Below are positions 16,415-25,528 of a DNA stretch of 39,474 bases, piece by piece. The notes below the pieces were generated by a model that saw only the letters and a program-made list of their open reading frames with translations, ran no database searches and was not told where the DNA came from. Position 1 is the stretch's first letter. Each line of letters starts with the position of its first letter. Origin of the DNA: Acidobacteriota bacterium (GTDB lineage Bacteria; Chlamydiota; Chlamydiia; Chlamydiales; Rhabdochlamydiaceae); assembly GCA_903970255.1 (NCBI GenBank), contig CAJCHM010000055.1, forward strand, positions 1-39,474, in the 5' to 3' direction. Made by a program: the position numbers and the translations under genes.

Positions 16415-16451
16415 AAAAAGGTTCACATCTTTTTTCTTTTACAATCTTTAG

Positions 16452-16481
16452 TTGTCTCATTTATTCCTTACCTGCTATATT
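16452..16481 (+). promoter_or_regulatory. Putative promoter of pnp
   Basis: TTGTCT (16452-16457), an 18-base spacer and TATATT (16476-16481) lie between the rpsO terminator and pnp, giving pnp its own start and a leader of about 25 nt with GGAG 9 bases before the ATG. Confidence 0.6.
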
Positions 16482-16513
16482 CTGCGGTTTACAAATCATT
16501 GGAGTGATTCTAC

Positions 16514-18625
16514 ATGGAATTTAATCGAAAAAAAATTACGGTCTCTATCGGAGGCCGCGAAATCTCATTTGAAACTGGCAAAATTGCACGTCAAGCAGGG
16601 GGATCAGTCTTAGTCCGATCTGGCGAGACGATATTGCTAGCTACGGCCTGCTCTGCGCCACCTCCTTCTCAAGATACAGATTTTCTCCCTTTAAGAGTCG
16701 ATTACCAGGAAAAATTTTCTTCCAGCGGTAAAACTCTTGGCGGCTTCATCAAACGGGAAGGAAGACCTACCGAAAAAGAGGTTCTGACCTGCCGTTTGAT
16801 CGACCGCCCTATCCGCCCAATGTTCCCCGAGGGCTATTACAATGAGGTGCAGCTGCTGGCTTATGTCTATTCCTATGACGGAATCCATTCTCCTGACGCC
16901 CTTGCCATCTGCGCTGCCTCTGCTGCTCTTGTAATCTCTGATATCCCCCTCCTCAAACCCATCGGAGCTGTTCGCGTAGGCCTAATCGATAACAATTTCA
17001 TCATCAATCCTACCGTCGATGAGCAAAAACGCTCTCGCTTGGATTTGATGTTAGCAGGAACTGAAGATGCCATCCTTATGATTGAAGGTTATGCTGATTT
17101 CTTGTCAGAGGAGCAAATCCTCGAAGCTGTGGAAGAAGGACATCTAGCCATCCAAAAGATCTGCCAAGCTCTTGGCGACTGGCAGAAAGAGATCGGCAAA
17201 CCCAAAAATTTAAACGATCTGCGTCCAATCCCCAAAGAGCTAACTAAGGAAGTGCATGACTTTGCATCCGATCGGATCGAAAAAGCCCTGCGCATCAAAG
17301 AAAAATCGGTTCGGGAAGAGGCAATTAAGGCGATCTCTGATGAATTGCAAACCAAATTCTTCCCTGAGGGGGAATCAGCTCCTAAATACAAGAAGAATGA
17401 TGTCAAAGCCGCATTTAAAGAGGTTCAGTCCAATTTAATGCGCCTAATGATTTTAAACGAAAACAAACGCAGCGACGGCAGAACCTGTGATCAAGTACGC
17501 GCAATTGATGTGGAACTTTCCCTTCTACCGCGCACCCACGGCAGTGCACTTTTTACCCGAGGAGAAACCCAAGCCCTTGCAGTTTGCACCCTGGGTGGAG
17601 AGACAATGGCCCAGCGCGGCGAAAATCTCGATGGTGAAATTAACAGCCGCTTCTATCTGCAGTACACATTCCCCCCATTCTCTGTTGGTGAAGTAGGCCG
17701 CATGGGCTCTGCTGGCCGTCGCGAGATTGGCCACGGGAAGCTAGCAGAGCGCTCGCTTGCAATGATCATCCCAATGATGGAGCATTTCCCCTATGTGATC
17801 CGCCTTGAGTCTAATATCACAGAGTCAAATGGATCCTCTTCTATGGCCTCTGTCTGTGGCGGCTGCCTTGCGATGATGGATGCGGGCGTCCCTATTAAGC
17901 GCCCTATTGCCGGCATTGCTATGGGGCTGATCCTCGAAGATCATAAATTTGCAATCCTCTCTGACATCCTTGGCGTAGAAGATGCTTTGGGCGACATGGA
18001 CTTTAAGTTAGCTGGCGATGCTCATGGGATCACAGCCTTCCAACTCGATATTAAAGTGGAAGGGATCAACAAGAGTGTCATGCAAGCAGCTTTAGCCCAG
18101 GCAAAACAAGGACGACTGCACATCTTGAGCAAGATGCTCGAAGCTTGTCCTAAGACAAAAGAGCACCTCTCTACCTATGCTCCCCGGATTGAAACGGTAC
18201 AAATTAAACCAAGTAAAATTGGTATTGTCATTGGCCCTGGCGGCAAGCAGATCCGCGCTATTATCGAAGAGACGGGCGCTCAAATCGACATTGATGACAC
18301 CGGTCGTATCAGCATCGCCTCGACGACCAGCCAAGGGATGGAAAAAGCCAAAGAGATCATCCACAACTTAACGGCTGATGTAGAAATCGACAAAGTCTAC
18401 ACCGGAAGGGTTGTTTCTATTGTGGATTTTGGCTGCTTTGTTGAGATCTTTGGCAAGCAAGGCCTTTGCCATATCTCAGAACTTTCCCATAGCAGAGTCG
18501 CAAAAGTCTCGGATGTGGTTAAAGAAGGGCAGATGCTCGAGGTTAAGGTGATCGACATTAACGACCGCGGGCAGATCAAGCTAAGCCATAAGGCTTTGCT
18601 CCCTATGCCGCAGAGATCCAGCTAG
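16514..18625 (+). CDS. pnp: Polyribonucleotide nucleotidyltransferase (PNPase)
   Basis: Phosphorolytic 3'-5' exoribonuclease of the RNA decay machinery. The 703-residue protein has two RNase PH-like domains (GRPTEKEVLTCRLIDRPIRP in the first; RGETQALAVCTLG and MGSAGRREIGHGKLAERSL in the second), separated by a helical region. KH (VIGPGGKQIRAIIEETGAQI, about 570-590) and S1 (GRVVSIVDFGCFVEIFGKQG, about 630-650) RNA-binding domains follow. Length and domain order are standard. A large inverted repeat follows the stop. Confidence 0.98.
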   Translation: MEFNRKKITVSIGGREISFETGKIARQAGGSVLVRSGETILLATACSAPPPSQDTDFLPLRVDYQEKFSSSGKTLGGFIKREGRPTEKEVLTCRLIDRPIRPMFPEGYYNEVQLLAYVYSYDGIHSPDALAICAASAALVISDIPLLKPIGAVRVGLIDNNFIINPTVDEQKRSRLDLMLAGTEDAILMIEGYADFLSEEQILEAVEEGHLAIQKICQALGDWQKEIGKPKNLNDLRPIPKELTKEVHDFASDRIEKALRIKEKSVREEAIKAISDELQTKFFPEGESAPKYKKNDVKAAFKEVQSNLMRLMILNENKRSDGRTCDQVRAIDVELSLLPRTHGSALFTRGETQALAVCTLGGETMAQRGENLDGEINSRFYLQYTFPPFSVGEVGRMGSAGRREIGHGKLAERSLAMIIPMMEHFPYVIRLESNITESNGSSSMASVCGGCLAMMDAGVPIKRPIAGIAMGLILEDHKFAILSDILGVEDALGDMDFKLAGDAHGITAFQLDIKVEGINKSVMQAALAQAKQGRLHILSKMLEACPKTKEHLSTYAPRIETVQIKPSKIGIVIGPGGKQIRAIIEETGAQIDIDDTGRISIASTTSQGMEKAKEIIHNLTADVEIDKVYTGRVVSIVDFGCFVEIFGKQGLCHISELSHSRVAKVSDVVKEGQMLEVKVIDINDRGQIKLSHKALLPMPQRSS

Positions 18626-18647
18626 AGTTTTCGAGCCGATAATAATA

Positions 18648-18803
18648 AATTTAACCACAGAGATGGGACACGACAGAGAAGAAATTCATAGAGAGAATTG
18701 CAAAGCTTAGATTCGCCTCAAAAGCGCGCGTTTAGGCCCGAATGGAGTGTTGCAATTCCCTCTATGGATTTCTTCTCTGTCGTGTCCCATCTGTGGTTAA
18801 ATT
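18648..18803. repeat. Large inverted repeat between convergent genes
   Basis: Arms of 56 and 54 bases (18648-18703 and 18750-18803) are reverse complements apart from a 2-base indel and two mismatches. Each carries TTAACCACAGA(GA)TGGGACAC and the following GACAGAGAAGAAAT. The 46-base centre holds GCGCGC-rich sequence. It separates pnp (+) from the Inc-like gene (-), where it could terminate both. The 'TTAACCACAGA' start resembles repeat sequences found dispersed in many bacterial genomes. Confidence 0.85.
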
Positions 18804-18808
18804 CTGTT

Positions 18809-20140
18809 CTATCGCTGAGCGTTGACTGTGCGCAGGTAGGCTTGGTATCTCCCGTTGACAATGGCTACCGAAGATTGGAATGATTCTTCAAATGGCTTTG
18901 TACCCTCTTGCCTACGCTTTAGGTGAGCACTCACTCCTTCATCATAGCATTTTTTTGCTGCTTCTATGATCTGGTTGCGCTCAGAATTTAGACGATCCCT
19001 CTCCTGATTTAAATGAATGAGTCGCTGATTACGGCCTGCATTAATTTGCTCAATGCGCAAGCGCGCAATAGTATCAGCTTGATTTTCGTCTTGCTGCAAT
19101 TTAAGCTTAAGTTGATCGTAATGGGTTTTAATCTCATTTGAGAGGTAGTTATAGGAAATTTTACCATTTTCGGTAATGAGAGCCACTTCCCTTTCGAATC
19201 GAGCTCTTGCTTCTACCTTACTTGAGTTGAGCCCCTCCTGAACCGCCTGTCTCTCTTTTGCATAATGAAACTCGCATCCTTGCAATTCCTTAAGAACATC
19301 GCTTTGGTCATAGGCATTATTTGCACGTGCGCATTCTGCTTCATAGGCACGCTTAAAATCTACTGTTTGTGTTTCAAATTCCTTATGAAACTGCAGCACT
19401 TTTGCATCGTGCTCAAGTTTAAGCGCCTGGTAATCCTTCTTTAGGTTGCTGATACAATTTAATTCATTTTTATCAACAATAGAGTATTTCTCCAGCTTGT
19501 CGAGAGGATAAGTTAAGATGATCTTTTCAAGGGGGGTATTTTCTGTTTCTTTGCTCCACAAACCTGCTGATTCGCGAGGAGATGGGACTTGGTAACGGAA
19601 TTTATGAAAAGAACATTGCGAAATGCGGTTTACCGTTTTTTCATAATAGGCAATCACTTCTATGAGACTCATTCCTTGAATCCTTTCGCGGTATTTTTGT
19701 GCAAATTGTTCTGGGTTGAGAATCCCAAATCGAAGGACGTCATTCCATCCATAGGCCTGAAAAACACTCTCGAAGTTCATTTTTGAAGCATCGCGTTGAA
19801 ACTTAAGGAGTTCATCGGGATTCTCATAATTATTAAGCCGGATATTATAAATAATTACTGCACCAACGATGATTGCACAGGGAACGGCCAAAAGGGCAAA
19901 CGAAGATGCAATAACACCCACCCCAGAAAGATAAACAACACCAACGCCAACAGCTAGCATTGTTAAAGCCAAAAGCCGTGAAGCTAGTCGTGCGGTTTCC
20001 AGAGTTGTTAATCCACCAAAATCGTTGGTAATTAACCGGTTATTCCAAAAGGTAGCTCCCAGAATCCTTTCCTTAAGCATCCTTGCATCTTGAAAAGAAA
20101 CTCGATGTTGAGAGTAAGGAAGAGCAGAGGTTATCGACAT
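18809..20140 (-). CDS. Inc-like membrane protein with long coiled coil, function unknown
   Basis: A 443-residue protein of no recognised family. Residues 1-55 are polar. Two hydrophobic lobes at about 56-75 and 78-99 are split by a short Gly/Ser turn (LSGVGVIASS), the classic bilobed domain of chlamydial inclusion-membrane proteins. Residues ~100-225 are mixed, and ~225-415 form a long charged coiled coil (LKKDYQALKLEHDAKVLQF ... RLIHLNQERDRLNSERNQI). No signal peptide is visible. There is no clear ribosome site, but an upstream TATAAT promoter fits. An Inc or type III effector role is inferred from topology. Confidence 0.85.
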   Translation of the reverse strand: MSITSALPYSQHRVSFQDARMLKERILGATFWNNRLITNDFGGLTTLETARLASRLLALTMLAVGVGVVYLSGVGVIASSFALLAVPCAIIVGAVIIYNIRLNNYENPDELLKFQRDASKMNFESVFQAYGWNDVLRFGILNPEQFAQKYRERIQGMSLIEVIAYYEKTVNRISQCSFHKFRYQVPSPRESAGLWSKETENTPLEKIILTYPLDKLEKYSIVDKNELNCISNLKKDYQALKLEHDAKVLQFHKEFETQTVDFKRAYEAECARANNAYDQSDVLKELQGCEFHYAKERQAVQEGLNSSKVEARARFEREVALITENGKISYNYLSNEIKTHYDQLKLKLQQDENQADTIARLRIEQINAGRNQRLIHLNQERDRLNSERNQIIEAAKKCYDEGVSAHLKRRQEGTKPFEESFQSSVAIVNGRYQAYLRTVNAQR

Positions 20141-20175
20141 ATCAAAACCAAAGTAATTAGTTAAAAATTGAGTGA

Positions 20176-20205
20176 ATTATAGCATATTAACACATCAGCA
20201 AGCAA
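20176..20205 (-). promoter_or_regulatory. Putative promoter of the Inc-like coiled-coil gene
   Basis: On the minus strand TTGCTT (20200-20205) and a perfect TATAAT (20176-20181) are 18 bases apart, about 36 bases upstream of the ATG. Confidence 0.55.
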
Positions 20206-20288
20206 CTAAAGAACAAACAATCTGCGAAAATTCTATTAATAAAGGTTAAAAACATGAGATTTTTAATTTTTTATGAGATTTGCCTATC

Positions 20289-20327
20289 AAAGTTACAAGT
20301 CGCTTATTGTGAGAGACTTGTAACTTT
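20289..20327. terminator. Hairpin downstream of ftsH
   Basis: A 13-bp perfect stem (AAAGTTACAAGTC at 20289-20301 and its complement at 20315-20327) with a 13-base loop lies 15 bases past the ftsH stop. Only a short T-run follows on either strand, so termination is plausible but not certain. Confidence 0.5.
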
Positions 20328-20341
20328 TCGACCCCGCCCCT

Positions 20342-23098
20342 TCAGACCTGCTGAGGGTCGGGAGTATCGGAAATGGGTGTAACAGGTTGAATGATGACCC
20401 CTTCCGGAGGGGGAGGCGGCGTTTTGCGTTGCAGATCTTGGGAAAGCTTAAGACGCTGCCGTTTTTTCTCCACATCAAACTGACCAGTCATGATCTCAAG
20501 GACATCATCCCGGTCGAGCGATTCAAACTCCATCAGCATCTGGGTCATGAGCTCCACTTGGACCCGATGCTCTTCAATGATCCCGACTGCACGAACATGA
20601 GCCGCATCGAGCAAAGAGCGGACTTGTTTATCAATTGTTTCTGCGGTTGCCTCTGAGTAAGATTTCTCGTGAAAATTAGGCATTCCCAGATATTGCCCCC
20701 CATCGCCACGCTCATCATAGGCCACGGCCCCTAGCTCATCTGTCATTCCCCACTCGCAGACCATACTGCGCACTAAACGGGTCGCTTGGGTGATATCCAT
20801 TTGAGCACCGCTGGAGATATCCTGTACAAAGATCTCCTCTGCTACCCTACCCCCCATTAACACGGCCAGTTGGTCGAGAATTTCTGTCTTCCAGTAACTA
20901 AGGCGATTTTTCTTAGGCATGAAATGTGTCGCCCCAAGAGACATCCCTCTGGGAATGATGGTCACTTTTTCAACAGGATCTGCGTGTTTAACGCAAAGAG
21001 CAACCACGGCATGGCCAGATTCATGGTAAGCAGTGGTGCGCTTTTCATTTTGATCCACCTCTAGGGTGCGTCTTTCTTTTCCATAACGCACTTTATCACA
21101 AGCCTCTGCAGCATCCGATGCAGTGACAGCAGAGCGCCCTTTTCGAGCAGCAAGCAATGCAGATTCATTCAAAATATTTCCGAGATCAGCGCCAGAGGCA
21201 CCTGGTGTATTGCGAGCAATGATCATGAGGTCAACAGAGGGGTCGAGCTTGATCTTGCGGGCATGGACTTTCAAAATCTCAAAGCGCCCCTTCACATCGG
21301 GAAGGTCAATGATGATACGACGATCAAAGCGGCCCGGGCGAAGTAATGCTTTGTCTAATACATCGGGACGATTGGTCGCAGCGATAAGGATAACACCTTC
21401 ACTGGTGTCAAATCCATCCATCTCGACAAGGAGCTGGTTCAACGTTTGTTCCCTTTCATCATTCCCCCCGCCAACGCCAGCGCCGCGGTGGCGTCCTACG
21501 GCATCAATCTCATCGATGAAAATGATACAGGGCGCATGTTTTTTTGCTTGGTCAAACAAATCGCGGATTCGGCTTGCCCCAACGCCGACAAACATCTCCA
21601 CAAAATCAGATCCTGAAATGAAGAAAAAGGGGCGATCAGCCTCGCCAGCAATCGCCTTAGCGACCAAAGTTTTACCTGTTCCAGGCGCTCCTACCATCAG
21701 GACCCCCCTAGGAATACGAGCTCCAAGAGCTGTAAACCTTGAAGGATCTTTAAGGAAGTCGACAATCTCTTGTAATTCTTCTTTTGCCTCTTCGCAACCG
21801 GCAACATCCTTAAATGTCACTTTATTGCGCTCTTTGGTTAACATTTTAGCGGTGGATTTTCCAAAATTCATTGCACTATTTCCTGCACCCTTCATCTGTC
21901 TAGAAAAGACAAAGTAAAGCAGAAGAACGACGAGGATAACAGGGAGGAATGTGAGCAAGTAGCTAAAGTAGTTGGGAGAGGGTTCTTCACTCTTAAATGT
22001 TTTTTCCAATACAGCGCTGCGCGGCTGGTCGGGAGCTTTAAAGAAAGCGGCTTTATTTGCAGGAAAATTTTCCCACTCCTGCTTAGCTTGAGCAAACCAG
22101 TGGCCATAGACTTCAGGATCTTGCTTTTCAAGTGCGCGAGTGGAGAGCTCTTGGTTATTAAAGTACCAGGTGACATTAGCAACGCTCTGCCGGGCCTTAT
22201 CTAGCTGAGCCTCATTCTTCTCAAGCTCATCTGCAACATAGCTTGCACTTTCCAGCTGGGCCTTGTAATTGCGCACACTTCTTAATTGGAGTAGACGGAC
22301 GTTTTGCTGCTCTTTATTAACCTCAGCTACGATTTCATCAAGTGCTGTCAGCGCATTGCGATAAACAGAAATCTGCTCCTGCACGCTTTTTTCATCGCTT
22401 AAAGAAGCGGCAGCGGCCACTTCTTGCTCTAGAGCTTTGAGTTGCTGTTTCATCGCTTCATTGCCAATCCCAAGGGCAGGAGATCGAAATCTTCCGATGA
22501 GAGTCAGCAAATCTTTGCCATAAGCATCTAAAGCTAAAGAGGTTGCATTTTGTGAAATTCCTGGAAATAGCTTTTCTAAATCCGCAAGGCTTGTGATTTC
22601 CTTATTGGAAATTTCCTTAATCACAATCGAGTTATCAAGCGATGCTGTATTATAGATAGGATCAACAACAAGATACCCCCCCTTAGGGATGGGCTGACCT
22701 GTTAAACTGAGAAAAAGAGTTGCAGAATCCCTGACATTTTGGCGAGATTGGGAAAGTTCTTTGTCGAGGTCGCTATTTTTACCTGTAAGCTCATGATTGC
22801 GATAAAGTAGCTCTAGGTAGCGATATCTAGCTTTTGCATCATCAGATTGTTTATCCTTGAACTTACCGCTGAAGGTCACTAAATTATCATTAAGAGCAAT
22901 TTTACGGCTGTCCTCTTTCTGAATCAGATCCAGATTGACAAGGTGCTCAACCTGATGACTAAAAGAAACCTTGGCCGTTTTCTCATTCTTCAAGTTTTGG
23001 ACAGTCAGGATAAGTAGAATTGCAGCCAACAGGAAGATAAAGAAACCGCCGGGAAAGCCACGTTTGTTAGGTTCAGGTTTCATATTGTCATTGCTCAT
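20342..23098 (-). CDS. ftsH: ATP-dependent zinc metalloprotease FtsH, long chlamydial form
   Basis: Membrane-bound AAA+ protease that degrades membrane and regulatory proteins. It is 918 residues, against about 640 in E. coli. TM1 is at about 15-31, followed by an unusually long exported region to ~375 with coiled-coil-like Gln/Glu/Ala-rich segments, then TM2 ([19 protein letters not shown]). The AAA module has Walker A GAPGTGKT at 470-477 and SRH-type RPGRFDRRI; the zinc site is HESGH at 692-696. The tail is proline-rich. Chlamydia FtsH (CT841) is, from memory, similarly long. No ribosome site is obvious before the ATG. Confidence 0.97.
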   Translation of the reverse strand: MSNDNMKPEPNKRGFPGGFFIFLLAAILLILTVQNLKNEKTAKVSFSHQVEHLVNLDLIQKEDSRKIALNDNLVTFSGKFKDKQSDDAKARYRYLELLYRNHELTGKNSDLDKELSQSRQNVRDSATLFLSLTGQPIPKGGYLVVDPIYNTASLDNSIVIKEISNKEITSLADLEKLFPGISQNATSLALDAYGKDLLTLIGRFRSPALGIGNEAMKQQLKALEQEVAAAASLSDEKSVQEQISVYRNALTALDEIVAEVNKEQQNVRLLQLRSVRNYKAQLESASYVADELEKNEAQLDKARQSVANVTWYFNNQELSTRALEKQDPEVYGHWFAQAKQEWENFPANKAAFFKAPDQPRSAVLEKTFKSEEPSPNYFSYLLTFLPVILVVLLLYFVFSRQMKGAGNSAMNFGKSTAKMLTKERNKVTFKDVAGCEEAKEELQEIVDFLKDPSRFTALGARIPRGVLMVGAPGTGKTLVAKAIAGEADRPFFFISGSDFVEMFVGVGASRIRDLFDQAKKHAPCIIFIDEIDAVGRHRGAGVGGGNDEREQTLNQLLVEMDGFDTSEGVILIAATNRPDVLDKALLRPGRFDRRIIIDLPDVKGRFEILKVHARKIKLDPSVDLMIIARNTPGASGADLGNILNESALLAARKGRSAVTASDAAEACDKVRYGKERRTLEVDQNEKRTTAYHESGHAVVALCVKHADPVEKVTIIPRGMSLGATHFMPKKNRLSYWKTEILDQLAVLMGGRVAEEIFVQDISSGAQMDITQATRLVRSMVCEWGMTDELGAVAYDERGDGGQYLGMPNFHEKSYSEATAETIDKQVRSLLDAAHVRAVGIIEEHRVQVELMTQMLMEFESLDRDDVLEIMTGQFDVEKKRQRLKLSQDLQRKTPPPPPEGVIIQPVTPISDTPDPQQV

Positions 23099-23334
23099 AA
23101 GTTTTATACATGTTTAAGCGGGATTCCTCGGATGAACGAAGAGGCCCAGATGATAAATTAAACCACTGATAATCGATTATTGTAAAGAACATTTCCCTAC
23201 AACCCTGCAGGGGGAGATCCTTACTGATCGACACCCGGTTCCCTCATCTTAGCAAACGGGGGATAATTTGTCTTTTATTTATTAAAATAAATATTTTTAA
23301 GGAAAAAATATATAGGAAAAATTCAAATAGTTTA
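23099..23334. other. ftsH-tilS intergenic region
   Basis: No gene is seen. Read on the minus strand, TTTACA (23181-23186), 18 bases and TTTAAT (23157-23162) form a weak candidate ftsH promoter with a leader of roughly 50 nt. The part next to tilS is AT-rich (23275-23334). Confidence 0.35.
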
Positions 23335-24327
23335 CTAAAAACAAGGAGTTTGTTTTGCAGATTTATAAAAACAAACTATTCCCTTATCAATCATAAACAA
23401 ACCTTGGTTAGATTGGAATTTTCTATTAGACAGTTGATCCGCAAGCGCAATGGCAACACCTGTTAGGATCTGGCGGGAAAATACGGCCCCCTCTCTTCTC
23501 ATCCACTCGATAAGAAAATACTTGATTTGCAGGAGAGGAAGTGGAAAAAATGGTTTTAAATCGATACTAGAACTCCCCTCTTCATTCTGGATCTTATCTA
23601 ATAGTTCTCTATTTATTTGAGAAAAGTAGGCTCTAATATCTCTAGACTCTTCTGCCAGACGGCAAAGATTGGAAGAGATCTCCTTGCCAAAACTCGTTTG
23701 AAGCAGAGGGATCATCTCCTCTCTCATCTTTCCCCTTAAAAACTGTAGGCTAGAATTTGTCGGGTCTAAAAAATAGTTCAATCCTTTTTGGGAGAGCCAT
23801 TGAATCACTTGTTTTTTAGGAACACAGAGCAGCGGGCGCCACAAACGCATATTCATCAGCTCTGAGTCCTCCTCTAGCCCTTTTAAGTGATAGAGGGAGG
23901 TCCCTTCAAAAACTCTTTTTAGCACAACCTCAGCCTGGTCATCCGCATGGTGTCCAAGAAGAAGTGCTTGGCAATTGAGGCGGTGATAAATTTCTAAAAA
24001 GAATTTCAGCCGTTGATTTCTCCCTTGTTCTTCGAGGTTCCCCTCTGTAAAATCTTTAGAATTAAGGTGATGGATAAAAATCTGTATCTTAAGCTTCTCT
24101 GCTTCCCTTTGGATTTCATCCGCTTCCCTCTTGCTTTCATCCCGCCATCCGTGATCGATATGGGCAAGAACCAAATCAAAGGAATAAAACCGACGGCATT
24201 CGAGTAGAAGATAAAGCAGAGCTTTCGAATCTGGCCCTCCAGAATAACCGAGGAGAAGTGGTCCCCTCCCCTCGAGCTTGGAGCTCAAAAAATTCTTAAT
24301 ACTAAGTAACAAAAGGTCTTTCATCAT
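23335..24327 (-). CDS. tilS: tRNA(Ile)-lysidine synthase
   Basis: Modifies C34 of the tRNA-Ile with CAU anticodon to lysidine so that it reads AUA. The 330-residue protein has the N-type ATP-pyrophosphatase P-loop SGGPDS at 29-34, then VLAHIDHGWRDES and LLLGHHADDQAE, both typical of TilS. Either of two adjacent ATGs may be the start; AGGA is 7 bases before the second. It is shorter than E. coli TilS (~430), as in chlamydiae. Homologue: CT840, also beside ftsH. Confidence 0.95.
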   Translation of the reverse strand: MMKDLLLLSIKNFLSSKLEGRGPLLLGYSGGPDSKALLYLLLECRRFYSFDLVLAHIDHGWRDESKREADEIQREAEKLKIQIFIHHLNSKDFTEGNLEEQGRNQRLKFFLEIYHRLNCQALLLGHHADDQAEVVLKRVFEGTSLYHLKGLEEDSELMNMRLWRPLLCVPKKQVIQWLSQKGLNYFLDPTNSSLQFLRGKMREEMIPLLQTSFGKEISSNLCRLAEESRDIRAYFSQINRELLDKIQNEEGSSSIDLKPFFPLPLLQIKYFLIEWMRREGAVFSRQILTGVAIALADQLSNRKFQSNQGLFMIDKGIVCFYKSAKQTPCF

Positions 24328-24351
24328 CTGTTCCTAAAAAACTTGCAAAGC

Positions 24352-24379
24352 TTGAGTTTACCCCTTTTTCTAATATTTA
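24352..24379 (+). promoter_or_regulatory. Weak candidate promoter for the lptF/G-PAP2 operon
   Basis: TTGAGT (24352-24357), a 16-base spacer and TATTTA (24374-24379) lie in the tilS/permease divergent gap. The match is weak. Confidence 0.3.
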
Positions 24380-24424
24380 AAATCCCTTAAAATGCTCTAG
24401 AACAGATTGATATTTAGGAAAAAC

Positions 24425-25528
24425 TTGTTTCGTCTACCGATCATTTGGCGCTATCTTTTGCGCGATTACTTTCAGGTTCTTGCACTTTGCGTCAGCGCCT
24501 TTGTCGGCGTTCTGATCGTCATCCGCGTATCTGAAATTGCAAGGTTTGCAACTTCTGGAGCATCCCCTTTCAAAGTGGTTTTCTTTGCTCTACTCCAAGT
24601 TCCCTATATCTTGCCGATTGCTATCCCCATCTCCTGTCTTATCGCTGCTATGCTCCTCTTCCAGCGCTTGAGCACCACCCATGAATTAACAGCTCTGCGC
24701 ACTTGTGGTTTTGGGCTGAAATCAATTGCTACCCCCCTTCTCTTTGCAGGATTTTTCTTAACCTTGATTAACTTTACAATCACAAGCGAGGTCACTCCCC
24801 ACTGCCGTTTCATTAGCAAGCAACTCGTCCTTGAAATAGCAACCGCTAATCCTCTCTTCCTTCTTCAAAAAGAGAGTCTGATTAAACTTAAAAATACGTA
24901 TTATGATATCGGAGTGCTCAAAGCCAATAAGTATGCAGAGGATGTTCTTCTAGTGGTCAAAAATAGCTCTAGTGGAAGGATGACCGTTATGTCAGCCAAA
25001 GAGCTGGCATTGAAAGGTGATCTTCTCAAGGGTAAAAACGTTGCCTTTATTTCAAGTGTTGACCCTAAAAAAACAGAAGGGTTCGACCATCTTGTGATTG
25101 AAAATCAAGCGGAGATGAACACCAAAGCTGCCAACTTAAGCCAATTTTTAGAGGCTGTCGACTGGAAAGAGAGTTCTGACCACCAATCTCTTCGCATGAT
25201 CCTTGCTCACAATCAATTAGAAAAACACCGCTCCTTTTTGAGTAAAGGCGCCCAAGTGGAGATTTCTCGCCGCGTGAGTATTTCGCTTGCAGCTTTTACC
25301 TTCACCTTGATGGGAGTTGCATTTGGGATGCAAATTGGTAGAGGCCGCTCCAAAAAAAGAATGATTTGGGCAATCAGTTTTGCAGCGCTTTTCCTCGTCT
25401 GCTTTATCACCGCTAAATCGTTCCGCCATGAGCCGATAATTGCAACTACCATCTACATTTTGCCCCATCCCCTCATTATCCTCTTTTCCCTCTACTCTCT
25501 AAAAGCGATCCGCAAAGGGGTTGAATGA
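24425..25528 (+). CDS. LptF/LptG-family LPS export permease (first of pair)
   Basis: Inner-membrane subunit of the LptBFG transporter that extracts LPS for transport to the outer membrane (YjgP/YjgQ family). The 367 residues show three N-terminal membrane helices (LALCVSAFVGVLIVIR; FFALLQVPYILPIAIPISCLIAAMLLF; LLFAGFFLTLINFTI), a large periplasmic jelly-roll-like domain, and three C-terminal helices. I chose the TTG at 24425 because AGGA lies five bases before it; an upstream TTG at 24407 lacks a ribosome site. Its stop overlaps the next gene's ATG (ATGA). I cannot tell LptF from LptG. Chlamydia CT838/CT839 are the likely counterparts. Confidence 0.92.
   Translation: MFRLPIIWRYLLRDYFQVLALCVSAFVGVLIVIRVSEIARFATSGASPFKVVFFALLQVPYILPIAIPISCLIAAMLLFQRLSTTHELTALRTCGFGLKSIATPLLFAGFFLTLINFTITSEVTPHCRFISKQLVLEIATANPLFLLQKESLIKLKNTYYDIGVLKANKYAEDVLLVVKNSSSGRMTVMSAKELALKGDLLKGKNVAFISSVDPKKTEGFDHLVIENQAEMNTKAANLSQFLEAVDWKESSDHQSLRMILAHNQLEKHRSFLSKGAQVEISRRVSISLAAFTFTLMGVAFGMQIGRGRSKKRMIWAISFAALFLVCFITAKSFRHEPIIATTIYILPHPLIILFSLYSLKAIRKGVE

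Noticed and set aside
21123-21917. 264-residue open frame on the plus strand opposite ftsH
   Set aside because: It lies wholly antisense to the AAA domain of ftsH, has Arg/Ser/Pro-rich composition typical of a shadow frame, and has no independent support.
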